Program-made: the position numbers and the translations under genes
Notes under the pieces: generated by a model
Databases searched by the model: none
What the model was told of the DNA's origin: nothing
Seen by the model: the letters and a program-made list of their open reading frames with translations, nothing else
Assembly: GCA_036971475.1 (NCBI GenBank)
Contig: JBAIZL010000001.1
Coordinates: 140,544,192-140,608,191, forward strand
Length of the DNA: 64,000 nt
Reading direction: 5' to 3'
From: Prosapia bicincta
Taxonomy: Eukaryota; Arthropoda; Insecta; Hemiptera; Cercopidae
Shown here: positions 42,901-47,075 of the stretch, one piece after another
How positions within the stretch are numbered: the stretch's first letter is position 1
Layout of the letters: each line of letters starts with the position of its first letter

Positions 42901-45900
42901 AACGAGCTGGTTGTTAATTACTTACACTTTTGCTATTACTTGTGACCAGACTTTTTGTTAACTAAAGGTTGTTAAATTTACACCTCCAAGTGTAAGTTAA
43001 CAATTTAACAACCTTTAGTAAACAAAAAGTCTGGTTGCAATTAATAGCAAAAGTGTAATAAATAATTATTCAACATTTAAACTTTCATCAATCACTTTTA
43101 CATTAGTTTATGACTATCTGAACTTTAAGTTTGTAAAAACTTACTGAGGCGGGACTTTTTTGATCGCTCAGTGGCGATCTTCATCAGTGTATAATTTTAT
43201 TCTTGGAGTTATAATTAGGTCAAGCAGTGACAGTTTTAAAGGCAGATTTTCGATAGTATCAAAGAGTATTTGTGATTTGTATTGGGTTTGTTTATTTAAT
43301 ATGTTTGTATTTTTTTTGTGTGTTTGTAAATTTCATAATGTTCTAGTGTGTTGAGAAGTGATTTTTTTTGTTGATGTGTAAGATTTCTAGATCGTAGTAT
43401 ATGTCTATGTATTTATGTCCTGTTTCTTTTAGGTGATTGGAAAATGCTGAGTTGGTGTTCTGTTTAGGTGATTTTATGTGTTCCTCGGCTCTTTGTTGGA
43501 AGTTGCGATACACAATGCAACACTACTATCACTCGACATAACATACCTGTATCCAAAACCTTCAACATCCTAAAGACCCAATTAATGCAGAACAACATAC
43601 CAAAAACCCACGTTACCGAAAACCTAAGCATGCTCCAAACTATCACCAAACAAAACTATTTCACTCACAACTCAAATTCCTATTCCCAACCAGATGGCCT
43701 ATCCAAAGAAAGTCCTATCAGCGGCATCCTAAGCGAAATTTCCCCACAACATATAGAAAACACCAAGCTACTTGCATCAATACACATGCATACAAAATCA
43801 TTTACTAGCATAAATATGTCGATGACATCATAACACTATATAGAGGCAACACCCAACAAAGCGAAAAACTCCTTACCTACACTAATAAAATACACCCTAA
43901 GCTCCAGTTCACCTTAGAGATTGAAACCAACCGATCTCTAAACTTCCTCGACCTCACCATAACAAAAAGCCACACACAAAAACACAGCTTTAACATTTAC
44001 AGGAAACCGACAATGACAGACACACTTATCCACAACACCTCAAACCACCCTATCCACCACAAGCAAGCTGCCTTTAGATCCATCCTCCACAGACTCAAAA
44101 AAGTACCAATGATCACAGAAAACATAAACGAATAACTAGACACTATTAAATATTTTGCATACACAAATGGATACAACACCACAATAATAGACAAACTATG
44201 TCACAACATTCAAAAAAACACTAAAATTAACACTACAGGGAGGGAAAACAAATCTATCACAATACAATACAGAAACAAAACATCAAATAAATTAGCCCAC
44301 AAATTTCAAAAAACAGGATACAAAATAGCATACAAATTAATAACAAACTACAAAACAAAATACAACACAACAACCACAACAAAGATAAACTACAAGCACT
44401 AGACATATACGAATTAAACTGTACAAACTGCAACAAATTTTACATTGAGCAAACAGGTCATAGCTTCCAACAAAGAGTCTAGGAACACACAAAATCATCC
44501 AAACAGAACACCAACTTACCATTCTCCAATCACCTAAAAGAAACAGGACACAAATACACAGACATTTACCATAACCTAGAAATCCTACATATCAACAAAA
44601 AAGGATCACATCTCAATACACTAGAACAAAATGAAATTCACAAACAGACATAAACACAAAATACAAACATATTAAACGAACACACCTAATACGAATCACA
44701 CATACTCTTTGACACTTTCAAAAATCTGCCTGTAAAACTGTCACCGCTTAACCTAACAACAACTTCAAGCAGAAAATTTAGACACTGATGAGGATTAAAT
44801 TAAAGTTTAGACACTAACTACAAAATTAAAGTTTGAATAGTCATAAATTAATATAAAAGTAATTGATTAAGTTTCACCGAAGGTAATGGACTACAAAATT
44901 CAAGGATTTAATCTTTATAAATACGATATTTCAATCTTATAATTTAAGTAAATTTATGAAAAACTTTGGGAGACATACAATTTTTTGATTACATTAAGCC
45001 ATTTTCATCAATGTCTGACAATGATGAATATTACTTTATGTGGTCAAATTTACTTACATTATAAGCTCAACAAGTCATTAATCGTAAAGTTTAAACAGAT
45101 TTATCACATCAAAAAAATCAACAAATTAATTTTTTAATATCTGTTTTTTATCATGCTCATCATATGTTATATCATTACAATTTTATTTTAGTGTAGAAAA
45201 TGAATTTTAGAAAATATTTACAGTAATAATTCGATATTTAATTACTAATTCCATAATGCAGATTTTTTCAAATTCTACACAAGTTCAATTTCTTTCTTAG
45301 GGGCCATATATAGTAGCGTTACGTATTTTGAAATTTCAGTTTTTACTAATTTTGATAAATTAAAAATATTTTTTAATTCGTTGGCAAGATCTTTTCACCA
45401 ATGAACTCAGAAGTACACCGAAACTTGGTCAAAATTTGTCATGACTCACCATGAGAGATGAGAGGTACAAAATTTGTATTGCACTATACTGCACTTGTCT
45501 GAGTTTGGTGGACTTCTGAGGTCCCTAGACCGAATACGACATAAAACTAGATTGTAAATTTCTAAAATGTGTAGTATTTGTAAACTATGTGCAGAGTTTG
45601 TTCTATTTTAAAGTTATGCTTATTACGTATACGTATCTTTTTCTGAAGCTCGAAGCACCAGTATTGTCTTTTGCGGCATACATGACTACTCCGTGGGAAA
45701 ATGAATAGACTTCAGACAATGTTATAAATGGGTTGGTCACTCTGCGTTTCGATTCATTTAAGTCACATTTTAATAAAACAATATTTTCTATTTATGTTTA
45801 AATTAATATTGTCTTGACTTTATACATAAACTCATAAACTAAAGTTTATTTTGATTTTATATTTTTTGTTGCTTTTCAAGTAAACATGATGTCTCATATT

Positions 45901-46930
45901 TGAAAAACAATTTTCTTATTCCTGTTTTATTTGTTTAACAAAATTCTTTTCCCCTTTCATTGTATTATTACCATAATACTTTTTTGCACATTTGATGTAC
46001 TTCTTTATTCGCCAACAAATTCAGTATTTCAAAACCATTAACTCTATAAAGAAGGGGGAATAGACTATGTTACATAATTATGTGGGGTTGGTACCACCAT
46101 TGCCAGTTCCTTATGGAGGGGGACGGGAGGTTAAAAACCATCCATTTTAGCGTTACATAATTTAGGGTTGTCCCCTTACCAAGTAATATATTTTTATAGG
46201 ATATAGTTTTTCATTTTTTTGTAAAGTTGCTTGATATAATCATCTTTAACTCACTGACTGAACTATAATTAAAAAATACTTAACCAAGTGAATAGATGGG
46301 GCTTACTTGCTGACGCATTTCAAAACAATCGTTTTTTTTACGAAGCAAACCAGTAGAGGAACGATTGTTTCGAAATACGTCAGCAAGTAAGCCCTACGTG
46401 TTCACTTAGTTAAGTATTTTTTAATTACAATTTATTTGTAATTGGTATTTTTAATTATTTTAACTATTCCAGTGAGTGAAAATATCTGGAGCAATAAAAT
46501 GACAAAAATGTTTTCTATACAATAAAAAAAATGAATTATATGATATAATACTATGGATTTATTTTATGATACAAATCAAGAAATAAAACCATTTGATGAA
46601 CATTATATATAAATCAATAGTAACACTATATATAAATTCAAAAAATTGTACTTAATCTGTCAACATTTGTACAGGAATGATGTTTGCATCACTGTGAGTG
46701 AACCTTCTCCAGAGAGTCAAGTGCAATCTCAGCCTGTACAAATTAAACAGTGTTCACTTGATCTACCCGACACTGGTGTGTCGATCACAGTGACTGAACC
46801 TTCCCCGGACAGTGCAGCACCTCCACCAGCACACATTAGGAGAGCTGCGTTTCGTCGAGCTAGTGAAGCAACTATAGTTCATGCTGCACTTGTTCATCGA
46901 GAATCTGAGGAGTACGATATTAACAGCTGA
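1601..46930 (+). CDS. NaCP60E: Voltage-gated cation channel of the NaV2/DSC1/BSC1 type, 3' half (12 spliced exons)
   Basis: Exons are 1601-1759, 1955-2059, 4277-4468, 6568-6722, 9517-9650, 13543-13736, 17070-17272, 20484-20756, 22646-22865, 28053-28192, 33135-33386 and 46675-46930. All introns are GT-AG, and the joined length of 2283 nt keeps one frame to a TGA stop. The product is the C-terminal 760 residues of a four-repeat channel of the plasma membrane: domain III S5, pore and S6, the III-IV linker, domain IV S1-S6, and a tail with EF-hand-like and IQ segments. The selectivity position is E in domain III (FEGW) and A in domain IV (SAGW). This fits the DEEA filter of insect DSC1/BSC1 channels and not the DEKA filter of para. 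Those channels are known as voltage-gated cation channels with calcium permeability. The domain I and II positions are outside the window, so the DEEA call is partly inferred. Confidence 0.93.
1955..2059 (+). CDS. NaCP60E: NaCP60E-like exon 2: domain III extracellular loop to pore helix
   Basis: This 105-nt exon has an acceptor TTTCAG ending at 1954 and a donor GTAAGT at 2060, with phase 0 at both ends. It encodes 35 residues of the S5-pore loop. They include an N-glycosylation sequon (NYT) in the motif NYTWLNS and the start of the pore helix (AYLALFQV). It is separated from exon 1 by only 195 nt, the shortest intron in the window. It is too short to stand out as an open reading frame and was recognised by splice sites and homology. 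Confidence 0.93.
2131..2775. mobile_element. Penelope-like element, family B, inverted-tail copy with GIY-YIG fragment
   Basis: The outer arms, about 2140-2275 and 2665-2770, are inverted copies of one sequence. It includes an ACTTGCCTATAGTAGC-type block and the CATTGTCAACTCAG block. The left part (to about 2455) is an antisense tail. From 2456 the + strand encodes a GIY-YIG endonuclease fragment ([20 protein letters not shown]) followed by [18 protein letters not shown]. PLEs code for a reverse transcriptase joined to a GIY-YIG nuclease, and copies with an inverted terminal segment are usual for them. The RT part is missing here. It lies in the intron between exons 2 and 3. Confidence 0.75.
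3674..3857. repeat. Foldback hairpin, PLE family D ends
   Basis: The two arms are inverted: CTGATATTTTTCAGC in the left arm and GCTGAAAAATATCAG in the right, with TACTACTATTGGTAT outside and its complement on the other side. A spacer of about 80 bp lies between them. The same CTGATATTTTTCAGC end occurs at 16.03, 18.8, 40.69 and, altered, 48.27 kb, so this is a shared terminal sequence. Confidence 0.7.
4277..4468 (+). CDS. NaCP60E: NaCP60E-like exon 3: domain III selectivity filter and S6
   Basis: The acceptor TTATAG ends at 4276 and the donor GTAAGA starts at 4469; the exon is 192 nt and phase 0 at both ends. It opens with [10 protein letters not shown]. The E after F occupies the place of the DEKA lysine of NaV1 channels. 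The S6 helix follows ([18 protein letters not shown]) and ends in KKK at the start of the III-IV linker. The glutamate at this filter position is the main reason for assigning the gene to the DSC1/BSC1 (NaV2) family rather than to para. Confidence 0.95.
4469..6080. other. Intron 3, no recognisable feature
   Basis: AT-rich intron DNA between exons 3 and 4. A less AT-rich stretch at 4875-5040 has a 70-codon open frame, but its product resembles nothing I know and it lacks splice context. Confidence 0.4.
6085..6190 (+). mobile_element. Decayed PLE tail
   Basis: The block beginning CACTGATGAAG at 6135 and ending TTTCAGTAAGT matches the tail of family A elements at 35.5, 40.4 and 43.1 kb in its first and last bases. 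The stretch between them differs, but it still folds. It is likely to be the end of a degraded element whose body is gone. Confidence 0.5.
6568..6722 (+). CDS. NaCP60E: NaCP60E-like exon 4: III-IV linker (inactivation gate region)
   Basis: The acceptor TGTATAG ends at 6567 and the donor GTAAGC starts at 6723. The 155-nt exon leaves two bases of a split Arg codon. It encodes [14 protein letters not shown] and the following basic stretch ([17 protein letters not shown]), which lead into domain IV S1. The hydrophobic triplet is MFL, where insect para channels have MFM and vertebrate sodium channels have IFM. This segment is the fast-inactivation gate in NaV1. Whether MFL works as well here cannot be told from the sequence. 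Confidence 0.93.
7137..8181 (+). mobile_element. Tigger/pogo-like DNA transposon, internally deleted
   Basis: The left end CAGTCCTATCCCAGTAATCC and the inverse of the right end, CAGTCCAATCCTGATAATCT, agree at 15 of 20 bases. Both are flanked by TA (7135-7136 and 8182-8183), the target duplication of the Tc1/mariner-pogo group. The 1.05 kb between them codes for remnants of a CENP-B-like transposase. Full Tigger elements are over 2 kb, so much of the DDE domain has been lost. It lies in the intron between exons 4 and 5. Confidence 0.75.
7500..7960 (+). pseudogene. Tigger-like transposase remnant (CENP-B DNA-binding domain)
   Basis: A short frame near 7500-7530 gives [10 protein letters not shown], typical of the psq-type helix-turn-helix at the N-terminus. 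The open frame from 7626 carries the second helix-turn-helix: GPLLQKKG, then [19 protein letters not shown]. It runs to FLENVNE. After a frameshift near 7910 the sequence [17 protein letters not shown] matches the ADETGLFW block with the first catalytic Asp. The rest of the DDE domain is missing. The gene is dead: it has stops upstream, a frameshift and no second or third catalytic acid residue. Confidence 0.75.
8290..8500 (-). mobile_element. Decayed PLE family B tail
   Basis: Blocks such as CATTGTCAACTCAGATTGTA and GAGGATGGCTGTTTCAGGAG match the family B tails at 2.2 and 10.4 kb, but the rest has drifted. No coding remains. Confidence 0.5.
9517..9650 (+). CDS. NaCP60E: NaCP60E-like exon 5: domain IV S1-S2
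   Basis: The acceptor TTTCAG ends at 9516 and the donor GTAAAT starts at 9651. The exon completes the Arg codon from exon 4 and leaves one base (G) of a split Glu codon. It encodes domain IV S1 ([17 protein letters not shown]), a short loop (EHYNQHQ) and most of S2 ([19 protein letters not shown]). No in-frame stop occurs and both junction codons restore conserved residues. Confidence 0.9.
10318..11125. mobile_element. PLE family B, inverted-tail copy
   Basis: The left half (10330-10720) is an antisense tail and the right half (10735-11110) is the sense C-terminal end of the element. The coding part reads [18 protein letters not shown] and then [16 protein letters not shown]. It ends in the family B block GAGTTGACAATGGGACACAT. 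The GIY-YIG core itself is missing. The outer arms are about 100 bp inverted repeats. It lies in the intron between exons 5 and 6. Confidence 0.75.
12545..13190 (+). mobile_element. PLE family C, C-terminal coding remnant and tail
   Basis: The frame from about 12570 gives [12 protein letters not shown] and ends [13 protein letters not shown], which resembles the region after the GIY-YIG core of PLEs. It is followed by a non-coding tail with inverted copies of GCTGACATGTTTCGAACAAT (12878) and its partner near 12965-12995. The same tail recurs at 16.7, 46.3 and 61.05 kb. Confidence 0.6.
13543..13736 (+). CDS. NaCP60E: NaCP60E-like exon 6: domain IV S2 end, S3 and S4 voltage sensor
   Basis: The acceptor ATTTCAG ends at 13542 and the donor GTAAAG starts at 13737; the exon is 194 nt and ends at phase 0. 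It encodes the end of S2 ([14 protein letters not shown]), S3 ([18 protein letters not shown]) and the S4 voltage sensor. In S4 a basic residue sits at every third place ([16 protein letters not shown]). The LRYHYF and [11 protein letters not shown] motifs are nearly identical to those of insect sodium channels. Confidence 0.95.
13737..15120. other. Intron 6, first part, with an unassigned minus-strand open frame
   Basis: Mostly plain AT-rich DNA. At 14673-14963 the minus strand has a 96-codon frame with seven cysteines (for example [20 protein letters not shown]) and less AT bias than its surroundings. I do not recognise it. A block at 14408-14440 (CTTCACTGCTGACGTGGGGT) resembles piggyBac-type terminal repeats, so the stretch may be an old DNA transposon. 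Confidence 0.3.
15131..15352. mobile_element. Small MITE-like element with terminal inverted repeats
   Basis: CATCACTAGACCAAG near 15131 and its exact complement CTTGGTCTAGTGATG near 15338-15352 bracket about 220 bp. Further pairing follows inward (TGTCATTT with AAATGTCA and CTTAAGAT with ATCTTAA). There is no coding potential. I could not identify a convincing target duplication. Confidence 0.6.
15575..16330. repeat. Degenerate tandem repeat of about 130 bp, interrupted by a PLE D end
   Basis: A unit containing CCACTCAGCAAACCATTCTG, then TTCTTACAGAACTGGTTTGA and ACACAGACTTACATCTC recurs with drift about five times. Copies start near 15580, 15710, 15840, 15970 and 16240. Between the last two lies a family D end (about 16012-16235) with CTGATATTTTTCAG, which evidently inserted into the array. 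The function of the array is unknown. Confidence 0.65.
16690..16810 (+). mobile_element. PLE family C tail fragment
   Basis: GAAACATGTCGGCAAGTAAG and the following TTACGTATTCACTTAGTTAA match the family C tails at 46.38 and 61.09 kb. The segment then continues into the stretch that also occurs at about 205-230. Confidence 0.55.
17070..17272 (+). CDS. NaCP60E: NaCP60E-like exon 7: domain IV S4-S5 linker, S5 and pore helix start
   Basis: The acceptor TTTTGCAG ends at 17069 and the donor GTATGG starts at 17273; the 203-nt exon leaves two bases (AG). It begins with [12 protein letters not shown], the domain IV S4-S5 linker, then S5 ([20 protein letters not shown]). It then gives the turret ([16 protein letters not shown]) and the start of the pore helix ([12 protein letters not shown]). 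The C-terminal half of domain IV then continues in exon 8. Confidence 0.95.
17545..18850 (+). mobile_element. PLE family D, decayed RT and GIY-YIG body with tail
   Basis: Reverse-transcriptase traces at 17650-17720 read [20 protein letters not shown], the PLE-type GSPISS...SEI motif, with frameshifts and stops around it. A GIY-YIG trace at about 18300-18420 reads [18 protein letters not shown]. The tail at 18780-18830 carries GCTGAAAAATATCAGTAAGT. Around 18140-18215 the block GTTAACATATCACA occurs in direct and inverted form. The element fills much of the intron between exons 7 and 8 and is non-functional. Confidence 0.65.
18850..19890. other. Intron 7, quiet part
   Basis: AT-rich DNA in which I see no exon, repeat or coding remnant. 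A 75-codon minus-strand frame at 18974-19201 has no recognisable content. Confidence 0.4.
19891..20417. mobile_element. Candidate solo LTR
   Basis: The block starts TGTAAC and ends GCTACA, short imperfect inverted ends of the TG...CA type. It is flanked by CATAG on the left and TATAG on the right, a 5-bp duplication with one difference. Its 527 bp are clearly less AT-rich than the intron, with several CpG sites and a TATA-like stretch near 20230. No internal retrotransposon body is present, so it would be a solo LTR. No second copy in the window allows a test. Confidence 0.4.
20484..20756 (+). CDS. NaCP60E: NaCP60E-like exon 8: domain IV selectivity filter, S6 and start of tail
   Basis: The acceptor CATTAG ends at 20483 and the donor GTAAGT starts at 20757. 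The exon opens with [14 protein letters not shown], where A is the domain IV filter residue. It continues with an extracellular loop containing two cysteines (PPDCDPTY and NGNCGNP) and the S6 helix ([20 protein letters not shown]). An acidic stretch of the C-terminal tail follows ([15 protein letters not shown]). A possible solo LTR ends 66 bp upstream of the acceptor. Confidence 0.95.
20889..21107. repeat. Foldback element in the intron after exon 8
   Basis: Arms AACACACAACAAACCTCTAA on the left and its near-complement TTAGAGGTTTGTTGTGTGT on the right enclose further inverted pairs. GTTACCAAGTAACTATCCT faces GGATGGTTACTTGGTAAC. The arms are about 100 bp with a short centre at about 21000. 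There is no coding content. Confidence 0.7.
21120..22640. other. Intron 8, mostly featureless
   Basis: AT-rich. A short fragment at 22298-22335 (TTGAATTTTGTAGTCCATTA) matches the outermost end of PLE family A copies at 35.63, 40.57 and 60.41 kb, so it is a stray element end. A small palindrome sits at about 21920-21955. Nothing else was recognised. Confidence 0.45.
22646..22865 (+). CDS. NaCP60E: NaCP60E-like exon 9: EF-hand-like region of the C-terminal tail
   Basis: The acceptor TTTCTAG ends at 22645 and the donor GTGAGG starts at 22866. The exon completes a Lys codon and encodes 73 further residues. [17 protein letters not shown] corresponds to the EF-hand-like segment of sodium channel tails. 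[10 protein letters not shown] and [14 protein letters not shown] are also conserved blocks. The tail lies in the cytoplasm and in related channels binds regulators such as calmodulin. Confidence 0.93.
23090..23640. other. Less AT-rich block with CpG sites, unassigned
   Basis: This block abuts the truncated end of the mariner pseudogene. On the minus strand a frame of about 20 codons ([16 protein letters not shown]) runs into a consensus donor (GGGTAAGT) near 23240. It could be a first exon with its promoter, or a retrotransposon end. I cannot decide between them. Confidence 0.25.
23640..24440 (-). pseudogene. Mariner-family transposase pseudogene
   Basis: Read on the minus strand from about 24400, the order is that of a mariner transposase. 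First comes an N-terminal helix-turn-helix ([14 protein letters not shown], then after a frameshift [14 protein letters not shown]). Next is [20 protein letters not shown] and a second helix-turn-helix ([18 protein letters not shown]). After more frameshifts comes the start of the catalytic domain ([19 protein letters not shown], then [13 protein letters not shown]). It stops at about 23650, before the block that would hold the second catalytic Asp (HDNARPH in the family). Several frameshifts and the missing C-terminal third make it inactive. It lies in the intron between exons 9 and 10. Confidence 0.85.
24660..25900 (+). mobile_element. PLE family E, RT with YVDD and GIY-YIG remnants
   Basis: The open frame at 24724-24970 carries [19 protein letters not shown] and [14 protein letters not shown], the RT B and C motifs of Penelope-like elements with catalytic DD. 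After a frame break the thumb region ([28 protein letters not shown]) is readable. From about 25430 the GIY-YIG nuclease follows: [20 protein letters not shown], then [12 protein letters not shown] and [14 protein letters not shown]. The 5' half of the RT is missing. Of the PLE copies here this has the best preserved catalytic RT motif and C-terminal domain. Confidence 0.85.
26290..27560 (+). mobile_element. Decayed non-LTR retrotransposon (RT end and RNase H)
   Basis: Around 26473-26535 one frame reads [18 protein letters not shown], which resembles the conserved block near the end of LINE reverse transcriptases. Near 26610-26640 another frame gives [11 protein letters not shown], a typical following block. 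Near 27240-27350 the frames give IKIGWVI and then [11 protein letters not shown], which match the RNase H motif GNE.AD..AK. Order and spacing fit a LINE ORF2 of an RNase H-bearing clade, full of frameshifts. The assignment depends on short motifs. Confidence 0.5.
26704..26855. repeat. 75-bp imperfect tandem duplication
   Basis: Two adjacent copies share AAGTC[A/G]CT[T/C]GAACT and ATCATATCAAGAACAAATG with a period of 75 bp. Since 75 is a multiple of three, the open frame through both copies is kept. It lies inside the LINE remnant. Confidence 0.75.
27769..27916. repeat. (ATAC)n and (TA)n microsatellite with TATTA interruptions
   Basis: About four ATAC units lead into a long TA run that contains four ATATT interruptions in the middle. 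It ends 136 bp before exon 10. Confidence 0.95.
28053..28192 (+). CDS. NaCP60E: NaCP60E-like exon 10: pre-IQ and IQ motif
   Basis: The acceptor ATTTTCAG ends at 28052 and the donor GTATTT starts at 28193; the 140-nt exon leaves two bases of an Arg codon. It encodes [20 protein letters not shown] and then [20 protein letters not shown]. The latter is an IQ calmodulin-binding motif (IQ, then R four residues on). The corresponding place in sodium channels carries the same motif. The donor is weak at its +4 to +6 positions. Confidence 0.93.
29423..31135 (-). pseudogene. piggyBac-like transposase, frameshifted and catalytically mutated
   Basis: Three overlapping minus-strand frames (30782-31135, 30190-30822, 29423-30226) form one transposase. 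The N-terminal part ends [20 protein letters not shown] and continues across a frameshift near 30790-30800 into [19 protein letters not shown]. The catalytic core has [12 protein letters not shown] (first Asp present). A second frameshift lies in a run of ten C at 30215-30224. After it [10 protein letters not shown] has Asn where the family has the second catalytic Asp. [14 protein letters not shown] has the third Asp, but Ala where relatives have a further Asp. The C-terminus keeps the cysteine-rich domain (CSYC, CDDC, CIDC). It cannot be active. Confidence 0.9.
29423..31574 (-). mobile_element. piggyBac-like transposon, inserted at TTAA in a PLE
   Basis: The upstream end is placed at TTAA 31571-31574. 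Read on the minus strand it begins TTAACACGTTGACGGCGAC, the style of piggyBac termini. Everything beyond 31574 is family A PLE, and the PLE copy at 34.55 kb shows the same site unoccupied (CCATAGACTTAAAGAAG). An inner inverted block (CAAAGGGT / ACCCTTTG) lies at 31494-31555. I could not fix the other end. It must lie between 28193 and 29423, and the expected PLE flank is absent there, so that side has been rearranged. Confidence 0.7.
31575..32400 (-). mobile_element. PLE family A, 5' RT part, antisense
   Basis: On the minus strand the frame from 32395 reads [15 protein letters not shown], then [13 protein letters not shown], the RT region of PLEs. The second frame from 32043 reads [20 protein letters not shown] and [18 protein letters not shown]. 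It matches the copy at 43.57-43.74 kb closely. The stretch between SEI and the next block is deleted compared with other copies. The piggyBac element starts exactly at its TTAA at 31571. Confidence 0.8.
32378..32760 (+). mobile_element. PLE family A RT fragment, sense, plus family B end trace
   Basis: Starting at the border with the antisense copy, the + strand reads [14 protein letters not shown] and [18 protein letters not shown], the YVDD motif of the RT, then [12 protein letters not shown]. The join with the antisense copy is abrupt and makes a head-to-head arrangement. From about 32650 a drifted family B end (GTGTTACTATAGCCAAGTG) follows. Confidence 0.75.
33135..33386 (+). CDS. NaCP60E: NaCP60E-like exon 11: Ser/Arg-rich distal tail
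   Basis: The acceptor TTTGTAG ends at 33134 and the donor GTTTGT starts at 33387. The exon completes the Arg codon and leaves two bases (AG). It is acidic at first ([15 protein letters not shown]). A segment rich in serine and arginine follows ([15 protein letters not shown]), with several basophilic-kinase-like RxxS sites. A hydrophobic run comes next ([14 protein letters not shown]) and an acidic end (NEDEPDD). The hydrophobic run ends at an in-frame acceptor-like CAG (33351), see findings. Confidence 0.85.
33387..34195. other. Intron 11, first part, featureless
   Basis: Very AT-rich intron sequence. No repeat, exon or coding remnant recognised. Confidence 0.45.
34196..35660 (+). mobile_element. 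PLE family A, RT end to tail, split by a LINE insertion
   Basis: The copy starts within the RT (TACGTCGATGATATC, the YVDD region, with a stop soon after). It continues through [11 protein letters not shown], the thumb region and the GIY-YIG trace ([11 protein letters not shown]). It ends in the tail with CACTGATGAAGATCGCC at 35495. The outermost end includes AAGGTAATGGACTACAAA. Stops and frameshifts occur throughout. A 255-bp foreign segment sits at 34650-34904. Confidence 0.8.
34650..34904 (+). mobile_element. 5'-truncated non-LTR retrotransposon insertion
   Basis: The 255-bp insert is GC-rich compared with the PLE around it. It is flanked by identical 13-bp copies of ACACCACAATAAT (34637-34649 and 34905-34917). 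It ends in short tandem units (AAGTATC repeated), as some LINE clades do instead of a poly-A. Its open frame carries [19 protein letters not shown], a CCHC zinc-knuckle pattern found at the C-terminus of RNase H-bearing LINE ORF2 proteins, and ends [14 protein letters not shown] 13-bp duplication lies at its 5' end (GCTGAATCACCTT twice). Confidence 0.85.
35661..37840. other. Intron 11, featureless part
   Basis: AT-rich sequence. I saw no coding remnant and no repeat shared with other parts of the window. Confidence 0.4.
37847..38125. repeat. PLE family B foldback hairpin, nearly perfect
   Basis: Two arms of roughly 115 bp are almost exact inverted copies of each other around a centre at about 37996-38010. 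Both include ACTTGCCTATAGTAGCACTT, GTCAACTCAGACCGTAACT and the outer AACACTTGTAAATATTTACA. This is the two family B ends joined without a body. Confidence 0.85.
38905..40625. mobile_element. PLE family A, two halves head to head
   Basis: The left half (38905-39650) is antisense. On the minus strand it includes [19 protein letters not shown] and the tail with the CACTGAGGAAG block at 38953-39002. The right half (39665-40625) is sense and covers the same region ([13 protein letters not shown]) through GIY-YIG traces to the tail at 40440-40490. Together they form a large inverted repeat of about 700 bp arms. Both halves have stops. Confidence 0.8.
40640..40760. mobile_element. PLE family D end fragment
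   Basis: CTTACTGATATTTTTCAGCA and TTCGCACTAGATCAGGCATT match the family D ends at 3.7 and 16.03 kb. No coding. Confidence 0.6.
40770..42640. other. Intron 11, quiet part
   Basis: AT-rich sequence without recognised genes or repeats. A short ATT run is at 41148-41163. A possible micro-exon at 41383-41406 is treated among the findings. Confidence 0.4.
42667..43060. repeat. Two tandem copies of a 197-bp unit that contains a hairpin
   Basis: The unit beginning AATAATTATTCAACATTG recurs after exactly 197 bp and begins a third time at 43061. The two copies look identical over their length. Within each unit about 55-bp arms are inverted: TTACACTTTTGCTATTA faces TAATAGCAAAAGTGTAA, and CTTTTTGTTAACTAAAGGTT faces AACCTTTAGTAAACAAAAAG. 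The lack of differences suggests a recent duplication, or an assembly artefact. Confidence 0.9.
43077..44905 (+). mobile_element. PLE family A, inverted-tail copy with longest body
   Basis: An antisense tail (43077-43500) is followed by a sense body. RT motifs read [20 protein letters not shown], then [20 protein letters not shown], with the usual GSPI altered to ESPI. The YVDD region near 43810-43830 is disrupted. The thumb and GIY-YIG traces ([16 protein letters not shown]) follow. The tail begins CACTGATGAGGATTAAATT at 44785 and is shortened. Stops and frameshifts rule out function. It is the most complete family A copy here in terms of layout. Confidence 0.8.
45300..46175. mobile_element. 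Candidate PIF/Harbinger-like non-autonomous element
   Basis: The segment starts GGGGCCATATATAGTAGCGT and ends GGGTTGTCCCC. It is flanked on both sides by TTA (45297-45299, 46176-46178). A 3-bp TWA duplication with G-rich ends is characteristic of PIF/Harbinger elements. Both ends carry the block GCGTTAC shortly inside. No transposase coding was seen in the 876 bp. Confidence 0.45.
46268..46434. repeat. PLE family C foldback hairpin
   Basis: Arms of about 73 bp are inverted copies: AATACTTAACCAAGTGAATA faces TTCACTTAGTTAAGTATT, and CTTACTTGCTGACGCATTTC faces GAAATACGTCAGCAAGTAAG. The centre is at about 46342-46360. It ends 240 bp before exon 12. Confidence 0.8.
46675..46930 (+). CDS. NaCP60E: NaCP60E-like exon 12: C-terminus and stop
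   Basis: The acceptor TTTGTACAG ends at 46674, and the first base completes an Arg codon with the AG left by exon 11. The exon encodes two related blocks, [11 protein letters not shown] and [11 protein letters not shown], about 34 residues apart, a basic stretch ([14 protein letters not shown]) and the end [12 protein letters not shown] is at 46928-46930. The intron before it is 13.3 kb. Continuous frame, the internal duplication and the strong acceptor support it, although I cannot compare this poorly conserved tail with a reference. Confidence 0.85.
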
Positions 46931-46945
46931 TCTCTGGATGACACT

Positions 46946-47057
46946 AATAAAAAGTAACCCCTTTAAAGTACACAACCCTATTGCACATGGTGGTGCAAAA
47001 GAGTATTTATTGCCTTTTTTTATTTGTGCGGATTTCAAAAATATGTCTATAAATAAA
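46946..47057 (+). promoter_or_regulatory. Candidate polyadenylation signals of the channel gene
   Basis: AATAAA hexamers occur at 46946-46951 and 47052-47057, 16 and 122 nt after the stop codon. In DNA this AT-rich such hexamers are common by chance, and other copies follow further downstream, so the real 3' end is not fixed by sequence alone. Confidence 0.35.
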
Positions 47058-47075
47058 CAACTAATATATTTTTAA

